From positions 124,001 to 188,000 of the forward strand of contig CAMTWO010000031.1 in assembly GCA_947085405.1 (NCBI GenBank): DNA of 64,000 nucleotides, given 5' to 3'. The notes below the pieces were generated by a model that was not told the DNA's origin, did not search any database, and worked only from the letters and a program-made list of their open reading frames with translations. Below, in pieces: positions 19,912 to 27,433 of the stretch. Numbering within the stretch: position 1 is the stretch's first letter; each line of letters begins with the position of its first letter. Made by a program: the position numbers and the translations under genes. This DNA is from JASEGV01 sp947085405 (GTDB taxonomy: Bacteria > Bacteroidota > Ignavibacteria > UBA10030 > BY39).

Positions 19912-21243
19912 TTAATTGATTTTAATTAGTATTTCGTGTTCGATGACTGTTTCATTTTTTAATATAACTTCTAACTTAACCTTATTAGTTGTATCACGTT
20001 TTAAACCCTTCACATTTTTTAAGTCACAGAAAATCATGTTGGTTTTCAAAGGGTTGCCGTCATTAAAAGTGACCCGATAATACGAAATACTATCAACAGG
20101 CTGGTACTCACTCCACGTAAACCTCTCATCAACCTTATAGGTGAGCAAATCACCCTCGAATGGTTTCCACTCCGAGTACAATATTACCTTAGTTTCCTTT
20201 GCCGGAATACGAGAACTGGTGGAATCGTCGTGTTGAACTTTCTCGACTTTAGTTTGTTTTTTGATTGTACTCTTAGTGTCTTCGCTTCGATCAAAACAAC
20301 CAATCTTAAACATATTTGTTTGAATGACCAAAAAAACAAGTGCAATAATGATCAATCCAATTAAACCGATAGATATTTTATTGGAACTAATAGGAATTGG
20401 TAACTTGTTCAACTTTTCTTTAACAGGTATATCTGTTGGTGGATAAGGTTTTAATTTTAGGTTAACCTGCTTTCTGGGTATAGCACCATATGCAAACAAA
20501 GTAAGAGTGATATTATCAGTAGAACCATTATTAAAAGCATCCGATATCAACTGTTCAGTGGCAGTACGTAAATCTTTGGTTCCGAGTAAAGAATTGATAA
20601 TTTTATTATCGTCAATTTTAATTTTATCATACAACAATCCATCGGAACACAAAAGAAATACGTCGCCACTTTCAAGAGTGCCAGTAGGTTCGTCTCGTGG
20701 AAATATGTCAGGTTTATCATTGCCACCGTCAATAACGCGAGTTATATAATTACCATATCGTTGCACAAGAGCTGGGTCAGGTTCAGTCGATAGTTCATCA
20801 ATCATTTCCTGAATATACGAATGGTCGGTTGATATCTGGTCTAGTTTACCATTTTTTATGATGTATGTTCGGCTATCGCCAATATTACCAACGACATAAC
20901 TTGACTTATGAATAAGAATGCATGTTAAGGTCGTACCCATACCTTGGAGAGATGGATTTTTCGTCTTCTCCTCCCGCACAACTTGCTGAGCACCGGTGAA
21001 TAAATCTTCAAGACTTTTTTTCAAATCTTTGTTTGAATTTTTGTCTTTAAATTCAGCTTCAAGGAATGCTTTGGCATAATCGAGGACGATTTTACTTGCA
21101 ATTTCACCGCCCTCCACACCTCCCATACCATCAGCAACCCCAAAAAAATAGAGATTATCGTCTAAAAGTAATTCCAGGTGTAAATCTTCGTTGTTTTCTC
21201 TCCGCCCTTTAAACGAAGCAGAAAAATAATCATATTCAAACAT
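19912..21243 (-). CDS. PP2C-type Ser/Thr phosphatase with membrane anchor
   Basis: The first 245 residues form a PP2C domain with the metal-binding motifs in order: GRRENNED, GVADGMGGVEGG, GMGTTLT, GNIGDSRTY, LLCSDGL and STDNITL. One transmembrane helix follows near 293-315 (GLIGLIIIALVFLVI), then an extracytoplasmic tail of about 120 residues. It should reverse phosphorylation by the three kinases of this operon, and the tail may sense or dock partners in the envelope. The start is 19 nt after the FHA gene. A complete motif set argues for an active enzyme. Confidence 0.93.
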   Translation of the reverse strand: MFEYDYFSASFKGRRENNEDLHLELLLDDNLYFFGVADGMGGVEGGEIASKIVLDYAKAFLEAEFKDKNSNKDLKKSLEDLFTGAQQVVREEKTKNPSLQGMGTTLTCILIHKSSYVVGNIGDSRTYIIKNGKLDQISTDHSYIQEMIDELSTEPDPALVQRYGNYITRVIDGGNDKPDIFPRDEPTGTLESGDVFLLCSDGLLYDKIKIDDNKIINSLLGTKDLRTATEQLISDAFNNGSTDNITLTLFAYGAIPRKQVNLKLKPYPPTDIPVKEKLNKLPIPISSNKISIGLIGLIIIALVFLVIQTNMFKIGCFDRSEDTKSTIKKQTKVEKVQHDDSTSSRIPAKETKVILYSEWKPFEGDLLTYKVDERFTWSEYQPVDSISYYRVTFNDGNPLKTNMIFCDLKNVKGLKRDTTNKVKLEVILKNETVIEHEILIKIN

Positions 21244-21262
21244 AATATTTTGAAATTATCAG

Positions 21263-22210
21263 TTACGGAATTTGGTATTGAAACTCCAACTCGCCCATTC
21301 TTATTTTCGAATTTGGTTTTACTTCGCATTTTTCATTTGGCTTAAGCTCAAGTCCATCTAATTGTGTTAAATTAGTTTCGCTTAAATTTCTGACAAACAA
21401 ATTAGGAGCTGAATATATTAATTGCGCCTGTTTTCTCGAAACGGTAGAAAATTTATTATCAATTTGGATATGAGCAGATGCACGGTCACCTTTTACTTCT
21501 TCTCTTCCAATACTAACGACACTACCCTCAGGAGTTGGATATGCAGCGATTCTGAAAGATTTTCCGGTGTCTTCGCCTGAAGTTATTACCAACCGCCCTG
21601 GAATAAATTGTAGAGTTTTAGGACTGGAAGTTACGATGCGAACTGTTTTATAATCGTTGGAAGTAGAAAATACTTCTGTAGCGGGTCCTGTTGAGGGCTG
21701 TGGTGAGGACGATCCTAACGGACCTTGTTCCAAAAATGTTTTGGTTTGATTTTTTTTCATTTGAAGATATACAAGAATACCAATTAGAACTAGTATTAAC
21801 GCAACAATAATATAAATCAAAGTATAATCTGGGGGGGGGGCAATGATGGGAGGTGGAACAACGATTTCAACAGACGATCTACTTTTTTCACTAATATATG
21901 CTTCTCTGGAGACAGGATCAACATAGAGAATTCCAATAACTTTATACTTTTTATTTGTTTCCGGGGGACCCTCCGCCGTATGTACTTTGAGGAACGCACC
22001 ATAATCCCCTTTGATTATATAATAACTTGTTGTTGAAGAAGTCTCCGGGACGTATTGTGTTACTAAACCGGACACCCCAACTAAATTTTCAATAAAACTT
22101 CCAGGATTGTCAAAAATTGCATCCACAGTAGTATTAATCTGTTGACTCGTGACACTGGCGACAAATAAAAGAATGGCAAATGCCAGTAGAAATAATTTGT
22201 GAATTTTCAT
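21263..22210 (-). CDS. Membrane FHA-domain phosphothreonine reader
   Basis: First gene of the operon, with a good ribosome-binding site (TAGGAGC 22211-22219 on the minus strand). The 315-residue product has a signal-anchor start, a small OB-fold-like extracytoplasmic domain (about 25-105), a proline-rich stretch, a transmembrane helix (about 130-150) and a C-terminal FHA domain (about 205-315). The FHA motifs are SIGR, VSRKQAQL, VRNLS and TNLTQLDG. The FHA side is cytoplasmic and should bind phosphothreonine made by the operon's kinases. A run of ten C on the coding strand (21831-21840) encodes the APPPD stretch just before the helix and could slip. Confidence 0.9.
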   Translation of the reverse strand: MKIHKLFLLAFAILLFVASVTSQQINTTVDAIFDNPGSFIENLVGVSGLVTQYVPETSSTTSYYIIKGDYGAFLKVHTAEGPPETNKKYKVIGILYVDPVSREAYISEKSRSSVEIVVPPPIIAPPPDYTLIYIIVALILVLIGILVYLQMKKNQTKTFLEQGPLGSSSPQPSTGPATEVFSTSNDYKTVRIVTSSPKTLQFIPGRLVITSGEDTGKSFRIAAYPTPEGSVVSIGREEVKGDRASAHIQIDNKFSTVSRKQAQLIYSAPNLFVRNLSETNLTQLDGLELKPNEKCEVKPNSKIRMGELEFQYQIP

Positions 22211-23019
22211 AATAAGCTCCTATTATTTAGTTAAAAGATTTTTATGGATTAAGAAATAATTATAGTGAAATAACTAATTTCTTCTATTTTATTATATATT
22301 TAAGAAACCGTTATTCTTTTAAAAAGTGAAGTTGATTGGTAAGTTTAATTATATTTCCCACAATATTAGAGCAACTTTGGCATCTAATTACCTCCGGTTT
22401 GATTTTCTCCTTACAAACAGAAAACAAGAATGTATTACTCATTTTTTCCCCAACAAGATATAAACAAAATGTGAATATTTAATTATTTAGGTAAAGCTAA
22501 ATATCTATATAAAATAAAACAAATTTTTTTCCAGAGAAACCATAATCCTTGATAAATTCCAATTCAAATTAATAATAATTTCAGTGATAGTCAAGTAACA
22601 TAGTTGATGTAATCGTGACAGGAAAAGCGTTCGATTATCGGTTGCTGGATTAGAGTGATTTTATGTACTGCTAATCATAAATATCGACGATTCTATTTGG
22701 AATTACGATATTTCTGCCAATGTGCTTAGGTATCCATTGAATTGAAATATGAAAATCAACTTATTTTCGATGCGAGCCACCGGGGGTGCTGAAAACATCA
22801 AACCCCCAACGTTTCCGCTGAGGGTCTAACTAATTAAAATCTACAAAAAACTTACAAAGTTCTTTAAACCATTTTTCCACCCTACGTTTGGTAACGATAT
22901 CAATCTTGTCTAGCCGAGCTTTCCAAAGCATCACAAATCAATTTAAGTTGCTTAATAAAAGCGTGTTTTCCTTGACCATGAGAGGATTATTTTTTTTAAA
23001 AAATTTGTAGGAATGTAAT
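22211..23019. other. Intergenic region with one dispersed-repeat copy
   Basis: About 800 bases with no supported gene. The part nearest the FHA gene should hold its promoter; I see no clear pair of boxes. The middle is A+T rich. A 24-bp repeat shared with 59865-59888 lies at 22764-22787, and its GGGGGT run can pair with ACCCCC a few bases on. On the minus strand, around 22905-22985, there is a short open stretch ending in ALESSARQD and a stop, perhaps the tail of a decayed gene. Confidence 0.5.
22764..22787 (+). repeat. 24-bp direct repeat, copy 1
   Basis: Identical over 24 bases to 59865-59888. The shared core is CGATGCGAGCCACCGGGGG; a third, slightly altered copy lies at 60332-60351. In this copy GGGGGT pairs with a downstream ACCCCC to give a hairpin. 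The two perfect copies lie 37.1 kb apart, on either side of the phage-like and defence blocks. Confidence 0.9.
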
Positions 23020-23211
23020 CTAGGGTCTAACTTTATATCCTAAAAAGCGGAATACACCAACGACCAAAAGAATAGCAAACAGTAAATATTCGAACTTGTG
23101 ATCGGGACTTGCTACCATTTGATAGCACATATAAATAGCTCCCAGTATATTAAATACGATCATAAACTTACTAAAACCATCCACCTTCTCACGATTACGT
23201 AATATTGTCAT
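23020..23211 (-). CDS. Small two-helix membrane protein
   Basis: The 63-residue product has two hydrophobic helices (about 14-31 and 40-57) separated by a short charged turn, and a basic C-terminus. I do not recognise a family. It stands alone on the minus strand between the signalling operon and the RadC fragment. A purine-rich stretch (GGGAAATAAATA) precedes the ATG. It may be a small membrane toxin-like or holin-like protein, but nothing in the sequence decides this. Confidence 0.5.
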   Translation of the reverse strand: MTILRNREKVDGFSKFMIVFNILGAIYMCYQMVASPDHKFEYLLFAILLVVGVFRFLGYKVRP

Positions 23212-23359
23212 TATTTATTTCCCTTTGTTTTTATTTAAATCGACTATAATGCTGCATCCTTAAATGCCAGATGTCATAATAAGAGAATATTTATAAATAT
23301 GCAACAAATCCAGGTATAAGAATAAAACAACTCTACATTAACAATGCGGGAACCCACCA

Positions 23360-23716
23360 ATGAAATACCCACTCCGTACAATCAAATGGCGGTTCCAGGA
23401 AACACACGAACCTATACCTGAGCTTGCAAACAAATCTTCGCTTAGAGTACTTTCACCTCAAGACTTATTTCTTAACTATAAAACCTTATTTAAAGATCAT
23501 GTCAGAGAACGTTTCGTTGTATTCTGGCTTGACGCTTCAAACAAGGTAATGGGATTTGAGATAATATCAGAAGGTACACTCAACTCAAGTGTAGTCCATC
23601 CAAGAGAAGTGTTTCGTGGAGCCATAGTAACAACCGCTGCATCTATTATACTTGCACACAACCATCCATCCGGTAATAATGAGCCATCCACAGAAGATGT
23701 GGATATAAACAAATAA
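23360..23716 (+). CDS. RadC/JAB-domain protein, truncated at C-terminus
   Basis: The 118-residue product is similar to the RadC family: FVVFWLDASNKVMGFE, then the JAMM metal motif HNHPSGNNEPSTED. It stops right after the final motif aspartate, whereas the second copy at 59.3 kb continues about 33 residues further (TKQLSEASKIIGIALHDH and on). The catalytic residues are therefore present but the C-terminal part of the fold is lost. RadC-like JAB proteins are frequent passengers of mobile elements in this phylum. It may be a decaying duplicate. A hairpin follows at 23741. Confidence 0.7.
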   Translation: MKYPLRTIKWRFQETHEPIPELANKSSLRVLSPQDLFLNYKTLFKDHVRERFVVFWLDASNKVMGFEIISEGTLNSSVVHPREVFRGAIVTTAASIILAHNHPSGNNEPSTEDVDINK

Positions 23717-23740
23717 AAGGATACATTTTCGTCGAGATGA

Positions 23741-23769
23741 TCAGAACGGCGATGTTATTGCCGTTCTGA
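23741..23769 (+). terminator. Strong hairpin after RadC fragment
   Basis: A 10-bp perfect stem, TCAGAACGGC with GCCGTTCTGA, around a 9-nt loop. There is no run of T after it, so termination without Rho is doubtful; it may protect an mRNA end or be a regulatory stem. A second stem (CCCGAGGGG with CCCCTCGGG, 23799-23832) follows just before the next gene and could control its leader. Confidence 0.45.
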
Positions 23770-23857
23770 CATTCGACGTTGTATCCGGATGGCTCCATCC
23801 CGAGGGGGATTGTGCCATCCATGCCCCTCGGGGCTTAAACATTGATAAAGGAATATT

Positions 23858-24085
23858 ATGAAAACTTATTCAAAACAATTAGCAGCTGAACTGGCAGATG
23901 TTTTTCAGGACTTTGTAGACATGAAAGATATCGCTGTTCCCAATCTGGAAAAAGAAGAAATTAACAATGATGACGGTGTTCATCTAACGACGATTTATGG
24001 CTCAGACTGGGATTTTCTGATTGATGGACTGATTGGTGTTCTGGTGAGAAACGAAGTATGCAACGTATCCGATGACTATAGCTAA
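23858..24085 (+). CDS. Small acidic hypothetical protein
   Basis: A 75-residue acidic protein preceded by AAAGGA. No motif, signal or membrane helix is seen, and I do not recognise it. It lies between the stem at 23799-23832 and the non-coding stretch at 24.1-24.36 kb, and marks the start of the plus-strand phage-like block. Small acidic proteins of this kind are common early gene products of phages, which is the most that can be said. Confidence 0.5.
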   Translation: MKTYSKQLAAELADVFQDFVDMKDIAVPNLEKEEINNDDGVHLTTIYGSDWDFLIDGLIGVLVRNEVCNVSDDYS

Positions 24086-24134
24086 TACGGATGTGTCGCT
24101 GTCTGATAAGACAAAAAAAAGAGTTATTAACGAT

Positions 24135-24358
24135 ACAGTTTATTAAAGAATATAAAAAAAGGAAATGATTCCTTTTTCTACCAGCTTTATGATGAGCATG
24201 GAACGCCGAGCTACATTAGTTACTAGGTGTACCGAAAGGTTTTCTCGCTCATCCAACAATAAACATATACAGTTTGCTCGGCTGTATAAACGTGGTATGG
24301 TTGGTAGTACCTCAGACGTGGTGTGGTGGATGCAAATCCTCACACCATTTATTTTTTT
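24135..24358 (+). ncRNA. Possible structured non-coding RNA ending in an intrinsic terminator
   Basis: No gene fits this stretch. It holds an A/T-rich hairpin (24157-24178), then a 63-nt element closed by a perfect 7-bp stem (GATGAGC 24191-24197 with GCTCATC 24247-24253). Next come a hairpin TATACAG/CTGTATA, and last a GCAA-capped stem (24320-24346) followed by ATTTATTTTTTT. The final stem and T tail look like a real intrinsic terminator, which implies that something upstream is transcribed. The 7-bp closing stem recalls a tRNA acceptor but there is no T-loop or anticodon arm. Bases 24135-24160 repeat at 26928-26953. Confidence 0.45.
24320..24358 (+). terminator. Intrinsic terminator with GCAA tetraloop
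   Basis: The stem GGTGTG-gt-GGAT closes on a GCAA loop with ATCC-t-CACACC, followed by ATTTATTTTTTT. It is about 18 nt before the start of the small zinc-ribbon gene, so it ends a transcript arriving from the non-coding stretch. Confidence 0.75.
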
Positions 24359-24375
24359 CAACAGGAGAATTGAAT

Positions 24376-24567
24376 ATGAAATGTCCAAAATGCAAACAAA
24401 CGATTGAAAAAGTCAACGTAATATCTGAATGCTGGCAAAAATGTGGCGTCAATGAAGAGGGTCAAATCGCCTACTATGGAAGTATAGAGGAAATATTGGG
24501 AAGAGAATATGTTGAACATAGCGACAATGATTGTTTCGCTGTTATAACAGACATTATACAGGATTAA
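24376..24567 (+). CDS. Small zinc-binding protein
   Basis: The start is chosen at the ATG that follows AGGAGA (24363-24368) with good spacing; longer frames upstream run through the terminator. The 63-residue product begins MKCPKCKQ, one CxxC knuckle, with two further cysteines near residue 20 (SECWQKC). It may bind zinc through these four cysteines. The stop is 2 nt before the thymidylate synthase start, so the two are translated together. No family is recognised. Confidence 0.65.
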   Translation: MKCPKCKQTIEKVNVISECWQKCGVNEEGQIAYYGSIEEILGREYVEHSDNDCFAVITDIIQD

Positions 24568-24569
24568 AC

Positions 24570-25262
24570 ATGATAGTAATACAGCCATCTACAGAAATTA
24601 TCACCAAAATAAACTATGGTGATATGATAAAGAAGATCGAATTGTGCGGAAGAGTATGTTATAAATCCGAGGATAAAATCACAGACGATTCGGCGGAAAA
24701 ATTTATCCGCAATCTTTTATCAAAAGATCCACCTCATGAATCGGTCATAGAACATGAATATGTAACCGTAAAGTTCATATGCGACCGCGGTGTGTCTCAC
24801 GAATTAGTACGACACAGGATAGGATCGTATAGCCAGGAATCAACACGCTATTGTGACTATTCGAAAGATAAGTATGATAGGCATATAAGAGTGATTCTTC
24901 CTGTCTGGCTGAAGAAAGCGTGGGATTCTGAATGTTCAGATAGTCCGGTCGTTTCCTTTGACACATTAGAGAACATAGGGGATCAGGAATTATATATGTG
25001 GATTGAGTCTATGTTATATGCAGAAAGAAAGTATATGCATTTTACAACTTTTGCCGGGTGGACAGCCCAGCAGGCAAGATGTGTGTTGCCCAACTCTTTA
25101 AAAACAGAAATTATGGTTACATACAATCTGCGCGAATGGCGACTGTTTTTTAAACAGAGATGCGCGCCTGCGGCCCATCCGCAAATGCGACAGCTGACTA
25201 TGCCTTTATTAAAAGAATTTAAAGAACTCATGTCTGTGTTCTTTGAAGATATAACATGGTAG
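24570..25262 (+). CDS. thyX: Flavin-dependent thymidylate synthase ThyX
   Basis: The 230-residue product converts dUMP to dTMP using methylene-tetrahydrofolate, FAD and NADPH. The signature RHR-x7-S is present at residues 81-91 (RHRIGSYSQES), followed by the family's TRY, and a C-terminal LREWRLFFKQR segment matches the substrate-binding region. Length is normal. The ATG at 24570 is preferred to an in-frame codon 39 nt upstream because the latter lies inside the zinc-protein gene. Many large phages carry thyX to raise dTTP supply; here it opens the nucleotide-metabolism genes of the block. Confidence 0.95.
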   Translation: MIVIQPSTEIITKINYGDMIKKIELCGRVCYKSEDKITDDSAEKFIRNLLSKDPPHESVIEHEYVTVKFICDRGVSHELVRHRIGSYSQESTRYCDYSKDKYDRHIRVILPVWLKKAWDSECSDSPVVSFDTLENIGDQELYMWIESMLYAERKYMHFTTFAGWTAQQARCVLPNSLKTEIMVTYNLREWRLFFKQRCAPAAHPQMRQLTMPLLKEFKELMSVFFEDITW

Positions 25263-25280
25263 ACAGGATGTAGCTAAACT

Positions 25281-25354
25281 ACGGGGCCATGTTCCAAGGC
25301 TAGGCGAACGGGTCTCCAAAACCTGTTGGTGTGGTTCGATTCCACAGCTCCGTG
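25281..25354 (+). tRNA. tRNA-Trp (CCA)
   Basis: A 74-nt cloverleaf. The acceptor ACGGGGC pairs with GCTCCGT (one G-U), the anticodon stem CGGGT/ACCTG holds loop CTCCAAA with anticodon CCA, and the T arm is TGTGG-TTCGATT-CCACA. A G discriminator, as expected for tryptophan, follows; CCA is not encoded. The D arm (GTTC/GAAC) is slightly irregular. It lies between thyX and the holin-like gene. Phages carry tRNAs to offset codon bias or host tRNA cleavage. Confidence 0.85.
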
Positions 25355-25406
25355 CTTTGTTCAGCATACAGAACAATAAATAAACACAACAAAATAAAGG
25401 TATTAA

Positions 25407-25709
25407 ATGAGCATTTACGATTATTTTGCTAATTTCGCGGGCATCACTGCTTTAACATTGATGCTTGTTGGAATTATTAAAGCTAATTTAAATATGAATA
25501 AGATCTGGACGCAATGTTCCAGCTGGACAATAGCAATGCTGCTTACTTTCGGGGCTAGTAAAATTCCCCAATTTAACAGTGAGCTATACCAGATGGAATT
25601 AACAGGGGTTTTAATTCTGGGCTTTATAAACGGACTCATTTCTAATGGCATTTATGACATCAAGAAGTGGGAACCGATTCAGGCACTGATTAAAATGCTC
25701 CGATCTTAA
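25407..25709 (+). CDS. Holin-like small membrane protein
   Basis: The 100-residue protein has two to three hydrophobic helices (about 10-26, 40-54 and 66-84) and a basic tail (IKKWEPIQALIKMLRS). This is the usual make-up of phage holins, which form lesions in the inner membrane and let endolysin reach the cell wall. A GH108-like endolysin gene lies 5.6 kb downstream in the same block, which supports the call. A strong terminator follows directly at 25716. Other small phage membrane proteins cannot be excluded. Confidence 0.55.
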   Translation: MSIYDYFANFAGITALTLMLVGIIKANLNMNKIWTQCSSWTIAMLLTFGASKIPQFNSELYQMELTGVLILGFINGLISNGIYDIKKWEPIQALIKMLRS

Positions 25710-25715
25710 ATCAAT

Positions 25716-25755
25716 GGTATGCCCAGCCCAACCAGGCTGGGTATACCTGTTTATT
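25716..25755 (+). terminator. Intrinsic terminator after the holin-like gene
   Basis: A 13-bp stem (GGTATGCCCAGCC with GGCTGGGTATACC, one G-U) around a 5-6 nt loop, followed by TGTTTATTAA. It starts 7 nt after the stop codon. The tail CCTGTTTATTAA is shared with the hairpin at 31943. Confidence 0.75.
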
Positions 25756-25770
25756 AATTGAGAGTATGAA

Positions 25771-25998
25771 ATGAAAAAACAAATCATTAACAACGACGAC
25801 ATATGGTCGGCCGGAGGCAGCTATGTATATTTGTACACCGAAAATGACTCAGTGTTTAACTTTTTAAAAAGAACCATTCCCGCCTTTGGGAGGTATGGAA
25901 AAAACGGTAAAATACAGGGCTGGCAATTTTTATTGCCAAAAGACGATTTAGCACTTCTCAGACATGAAATTAGCAAAAATCTAACCGTTGAAAAATAA
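25771..25998 (+). CDS. Small hypothetical phage-type protein
   Basis: A 75-residue protein with no membrane helix and no recognised motif; it reads as a compact alpha/beta domain (GWQFLLPKDDLALLRHEI). Its ATG follows GAGAG at the usual distance, directly after the terminator of the holin-like gene. The last codons overlap copy 1 of a 52-bp repeat found again at 44.4 kb, so the 3' end of the gene may have been altered by the repeat's arrival. Confidence 0.5.
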   Translation: MKKQIINNDDIWSAGGSYVYLYTENDSVFNFLKRTIPAFGRYGKNGKIQGWQFLLPKDDLALLRHEISKNLTVEK

Positions 25999-26038
25999 GG
26001 ACTTACGGGGATTGGAAAAGTCGAATTTCACTTATAGG
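25987..26038 (+). repeat. 52-bp bipartite repeat, copy 1
   Basis: A 25-bp left arm opening with GTTGAAAAATAAGGACTTAC and a 19-bp right arm GTCGAATTTCACTTATAGG flank an 8-bp core, TTGGAAAA, that differs from copy 2 (44398-44449). The arms are identical in both copies and the total length is the same. The left arm's 14-nt piece AAATAAGGACTTAC recurs at 27098-27111. It could be a recombination site or a leader/regulatory element. Confidence 0.85.
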
Positions 26039-26122
26039 CCATTATTTTTTCTAAACCGATACATTGTATGGCTAAATATTAAAATCGCTGTAAAGCGAAA
26101 TTTCAGCACACTTAAGGGAGCA

Positions 26123-26680
26123 ATGAAACAGAAATTACTTTTAGATATAGACGGAGTTGTAGTAGACTTTACCAGCGAGGTAATAAGGATTCATTCGGAA
26201 AAATATCCGAACGATCAATTTAAACCTATCGATGAGTGGCACTTCTATACAGCGTTCACCCATGCAGACAAAATGTATGATTTAATGGAAGACGACACTA
26301 TGCATGGGATTATCCTTAAAAACGCCCCGGCATATCCGGAAGCGTTGGAGGATTATAATAAGCTAATATCGGCGTACGATGTACAGTTCGTTACGTCTCG
26401 AAAAGAGATTTATCGCGACATAACTGTCGCTTCACTGTCGCGATACGGTTTTGTATTGCAAAACCCGGTGATATTCACCTCAGATAAAGAAAGTGTCCCC
26501 GGTAATATTCTCATAGATGATAATATATCCTTTTTAGATAAGTTTACGCAGTCACATCAGGATCGGATAGGCATAGCTTTAGATCGTCCATGGAATCAGA
26601 AATGGGGCGGACCCCGTATCGGCAGACTGAAAGAAATGGTAGAGAAAAAGGACTGGAAAGTGAAATATGTTAATAATTAA
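26123..26680 (+). CDS. HAD-family 5'(3')-deoxyribonucleotidase
   Basis: The 185-residue product opens with the HAD motif I LLLDIDGVVVDF (nucleophile D8, D10). Motif II lies in FVTSRKE and motif IV in ILIDDNISFLDKF. The family dephosphorylates dNMPs and balances deoxynucleotide pools, and phages encode it beside thymidylate synthase, as here. An in-frame start 135 nt upstream would place 45 residues, partly encoded by the 52-bp repeat, before the HAD motif; the ATG at 26123, 6 nt after AAGGGAG, is the better choice. Confidence 0.85.
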   Translation: MKQKLLLDIDGVVVDFTSEVIRIHSEKYPNDQFKPIDEWHFYTAFTHADKMYDLMEDDTMHGIILKNAPAYPEALEDYNKLISAYDVQFVTSRKEIYRDITVASLSRYGFVLQNPVIFTSDKESVPGNILIDDNISFLDKFTQSHQDRIGIALDRPWNQKWGGPRIGRLKEMVEKKDWKVKYVNN

Positions 26681-26695
26681 AACAGGTGAATCATT

Positions 26696-27103
26696 ATGAT
26701 AGTTACAATCAACGCTGAGTACACAGTGGAAATACCAGACCGATTTAAAGTCGTCGAATCTTTTGACGGTACGGACATCCTGGTGGATGAAAACGGTGTG
26801 AAGTACAATACTAATCTTTGTTTCTATACATATTCGGATAAGGAAGAATTTAAAGATTACTCTTTAGAAAAATTAAAGATGGCGATGGCCGACTTTGGTC
26901 CGGTAAGTATCGTTGATGAAGAAAAAGACAGTTTATTAAAGAATATAAAAAAAAAAACAAACAGATACATATTTAAAAAATTATCCACGACACACGCAGA
27001 ATATACGTGTAACCGATATGGACATCGATGGATAATATCAAGCCCCGCGGGGCATTCTGCCAAAATAGTTATACCCGATTGGGTACGCATAAACAATAAA
27101 TAA
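26696..27103 (+). CDS. Hypothetical protein with repeat-derived C-terminus
   Basis: The 135-residue product has a beta-rich first half and a basic second half. I do not recognise it. The second half is built on sequence found elsewhere in the block. Bases 26928-26953 match 24135-24160, and the palindrome at 26992-27010 matches the leader elements at 27149 and 27407. An A11 run (26947-26957) encodes three lysines and may slip. The gene probably grew, or was cut, by insertion of these repeats. Its ATG lies 13 nt after the nucleotidase stop. Confidence 0.5.
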   Translation: MIVTINAEYTVEIPDRFKVVESFDGTDILVDENGVKYNTNLCFYTYSDKEEFKDYSLEKLKMAMADFGPVSIVDEEKDSLLKNIKKKTNRYIFKKLSTTHAEYTCNRYGHRWIISSPAGHSAKIVIPDWVRINNK

Positions 27104-27123
27104 GGACTTACAGAATATTTTAT

Positions 27124-27172
27124 CCCGAAAGGGTATAAATACCACGACACACGTAAAATATACGTGTATAAT
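27124..27172 (+). promoter_or_regulatory. Leader element 1: CCCGAAAGGG plus palindrome
   Basis: CCCGAAAGGG (GNRA-capped mini stem) is followed by the palindrome ACACGTAAAATATACGTGT at 27149-27167, which overlaps a TATAAT-like box at 27167-27172. The same pair recurs at 27383-27425 and, with half the palindrome, at 27628-27670. Spacing is about 250 nt. It could be an operator with promoter or a processing signal. Confidence 0.5.
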
Positions 27173-27177
27173 GTATC

Positions 27178-27380
27178 GGCCCAACTACAATGCTAAGATG
27201 TGTATTACACATCCTATCTATTGTCATTGGGCCGACGCGTCCAGCATGAAAGTAAAATCTAGAGGATTTATGCTGGGAAAACAGTCGGTTATCGGCGAAA
27301 AACAGCATGTAATGACTTCAGTGACCACATTTGGGTCGAAATGACATGTTGAAGTCGTTACAAATAAAGACCGGTAACCG
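27178..27380 (+). ncRNA. Structured non-coding cassette A
   Basis: Three consecutive folds with no coding frame. The first, 27178-27233, is closed by GGCCCAA/TTGGGCC with inner stems ACAAT/ATTGT and GATGTG/CACATC. The second, 27241-27276, has CCAGCAT/ATGCTGG over AAATC/GATTT. The third, 27286-27380, pairs CGGTTATCGG with CCGGTAACCG around GTAATGACTTCA/TGAAGTCGTTAC and a GACC/GGGTC hairpin. The density of nested stems with G-U pairs suggests selection for RNA structure. I cannot match it to a known riboswitch, ribozyme or tRNA. Confidence 0.55.
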
Positions 27381-27382
27381 AT

Positions 27383-27425
27383 CCCGAAAGGGCTAAAGAA
27401 CACAACACACGTAAAATATACGTGC
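27383..27425 (+). promoter_or_regulatory. Leader element 2: CCCGAAAGGG plus palindrome
   Basis: Second copy of the pair, with CCCGAAAGGG at 27383-27392 and the palindrome at 27407-27425 (last base changed T to C). It precedes cassette B as leader 1 precedes cassette A. Confidence 0.5.
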
Positions 27426-27433
27426 ATAAATTC

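Noticed and set aside
24191..24253. Second tRNA (7-bp GATGAGC/GCTCATC acceptor-like stem)
   Set aside because: Only 63 nt, no TTC-type T loop, no anticodon arm with a 7-nt loop; listed as part of a possible ncRNA instead.
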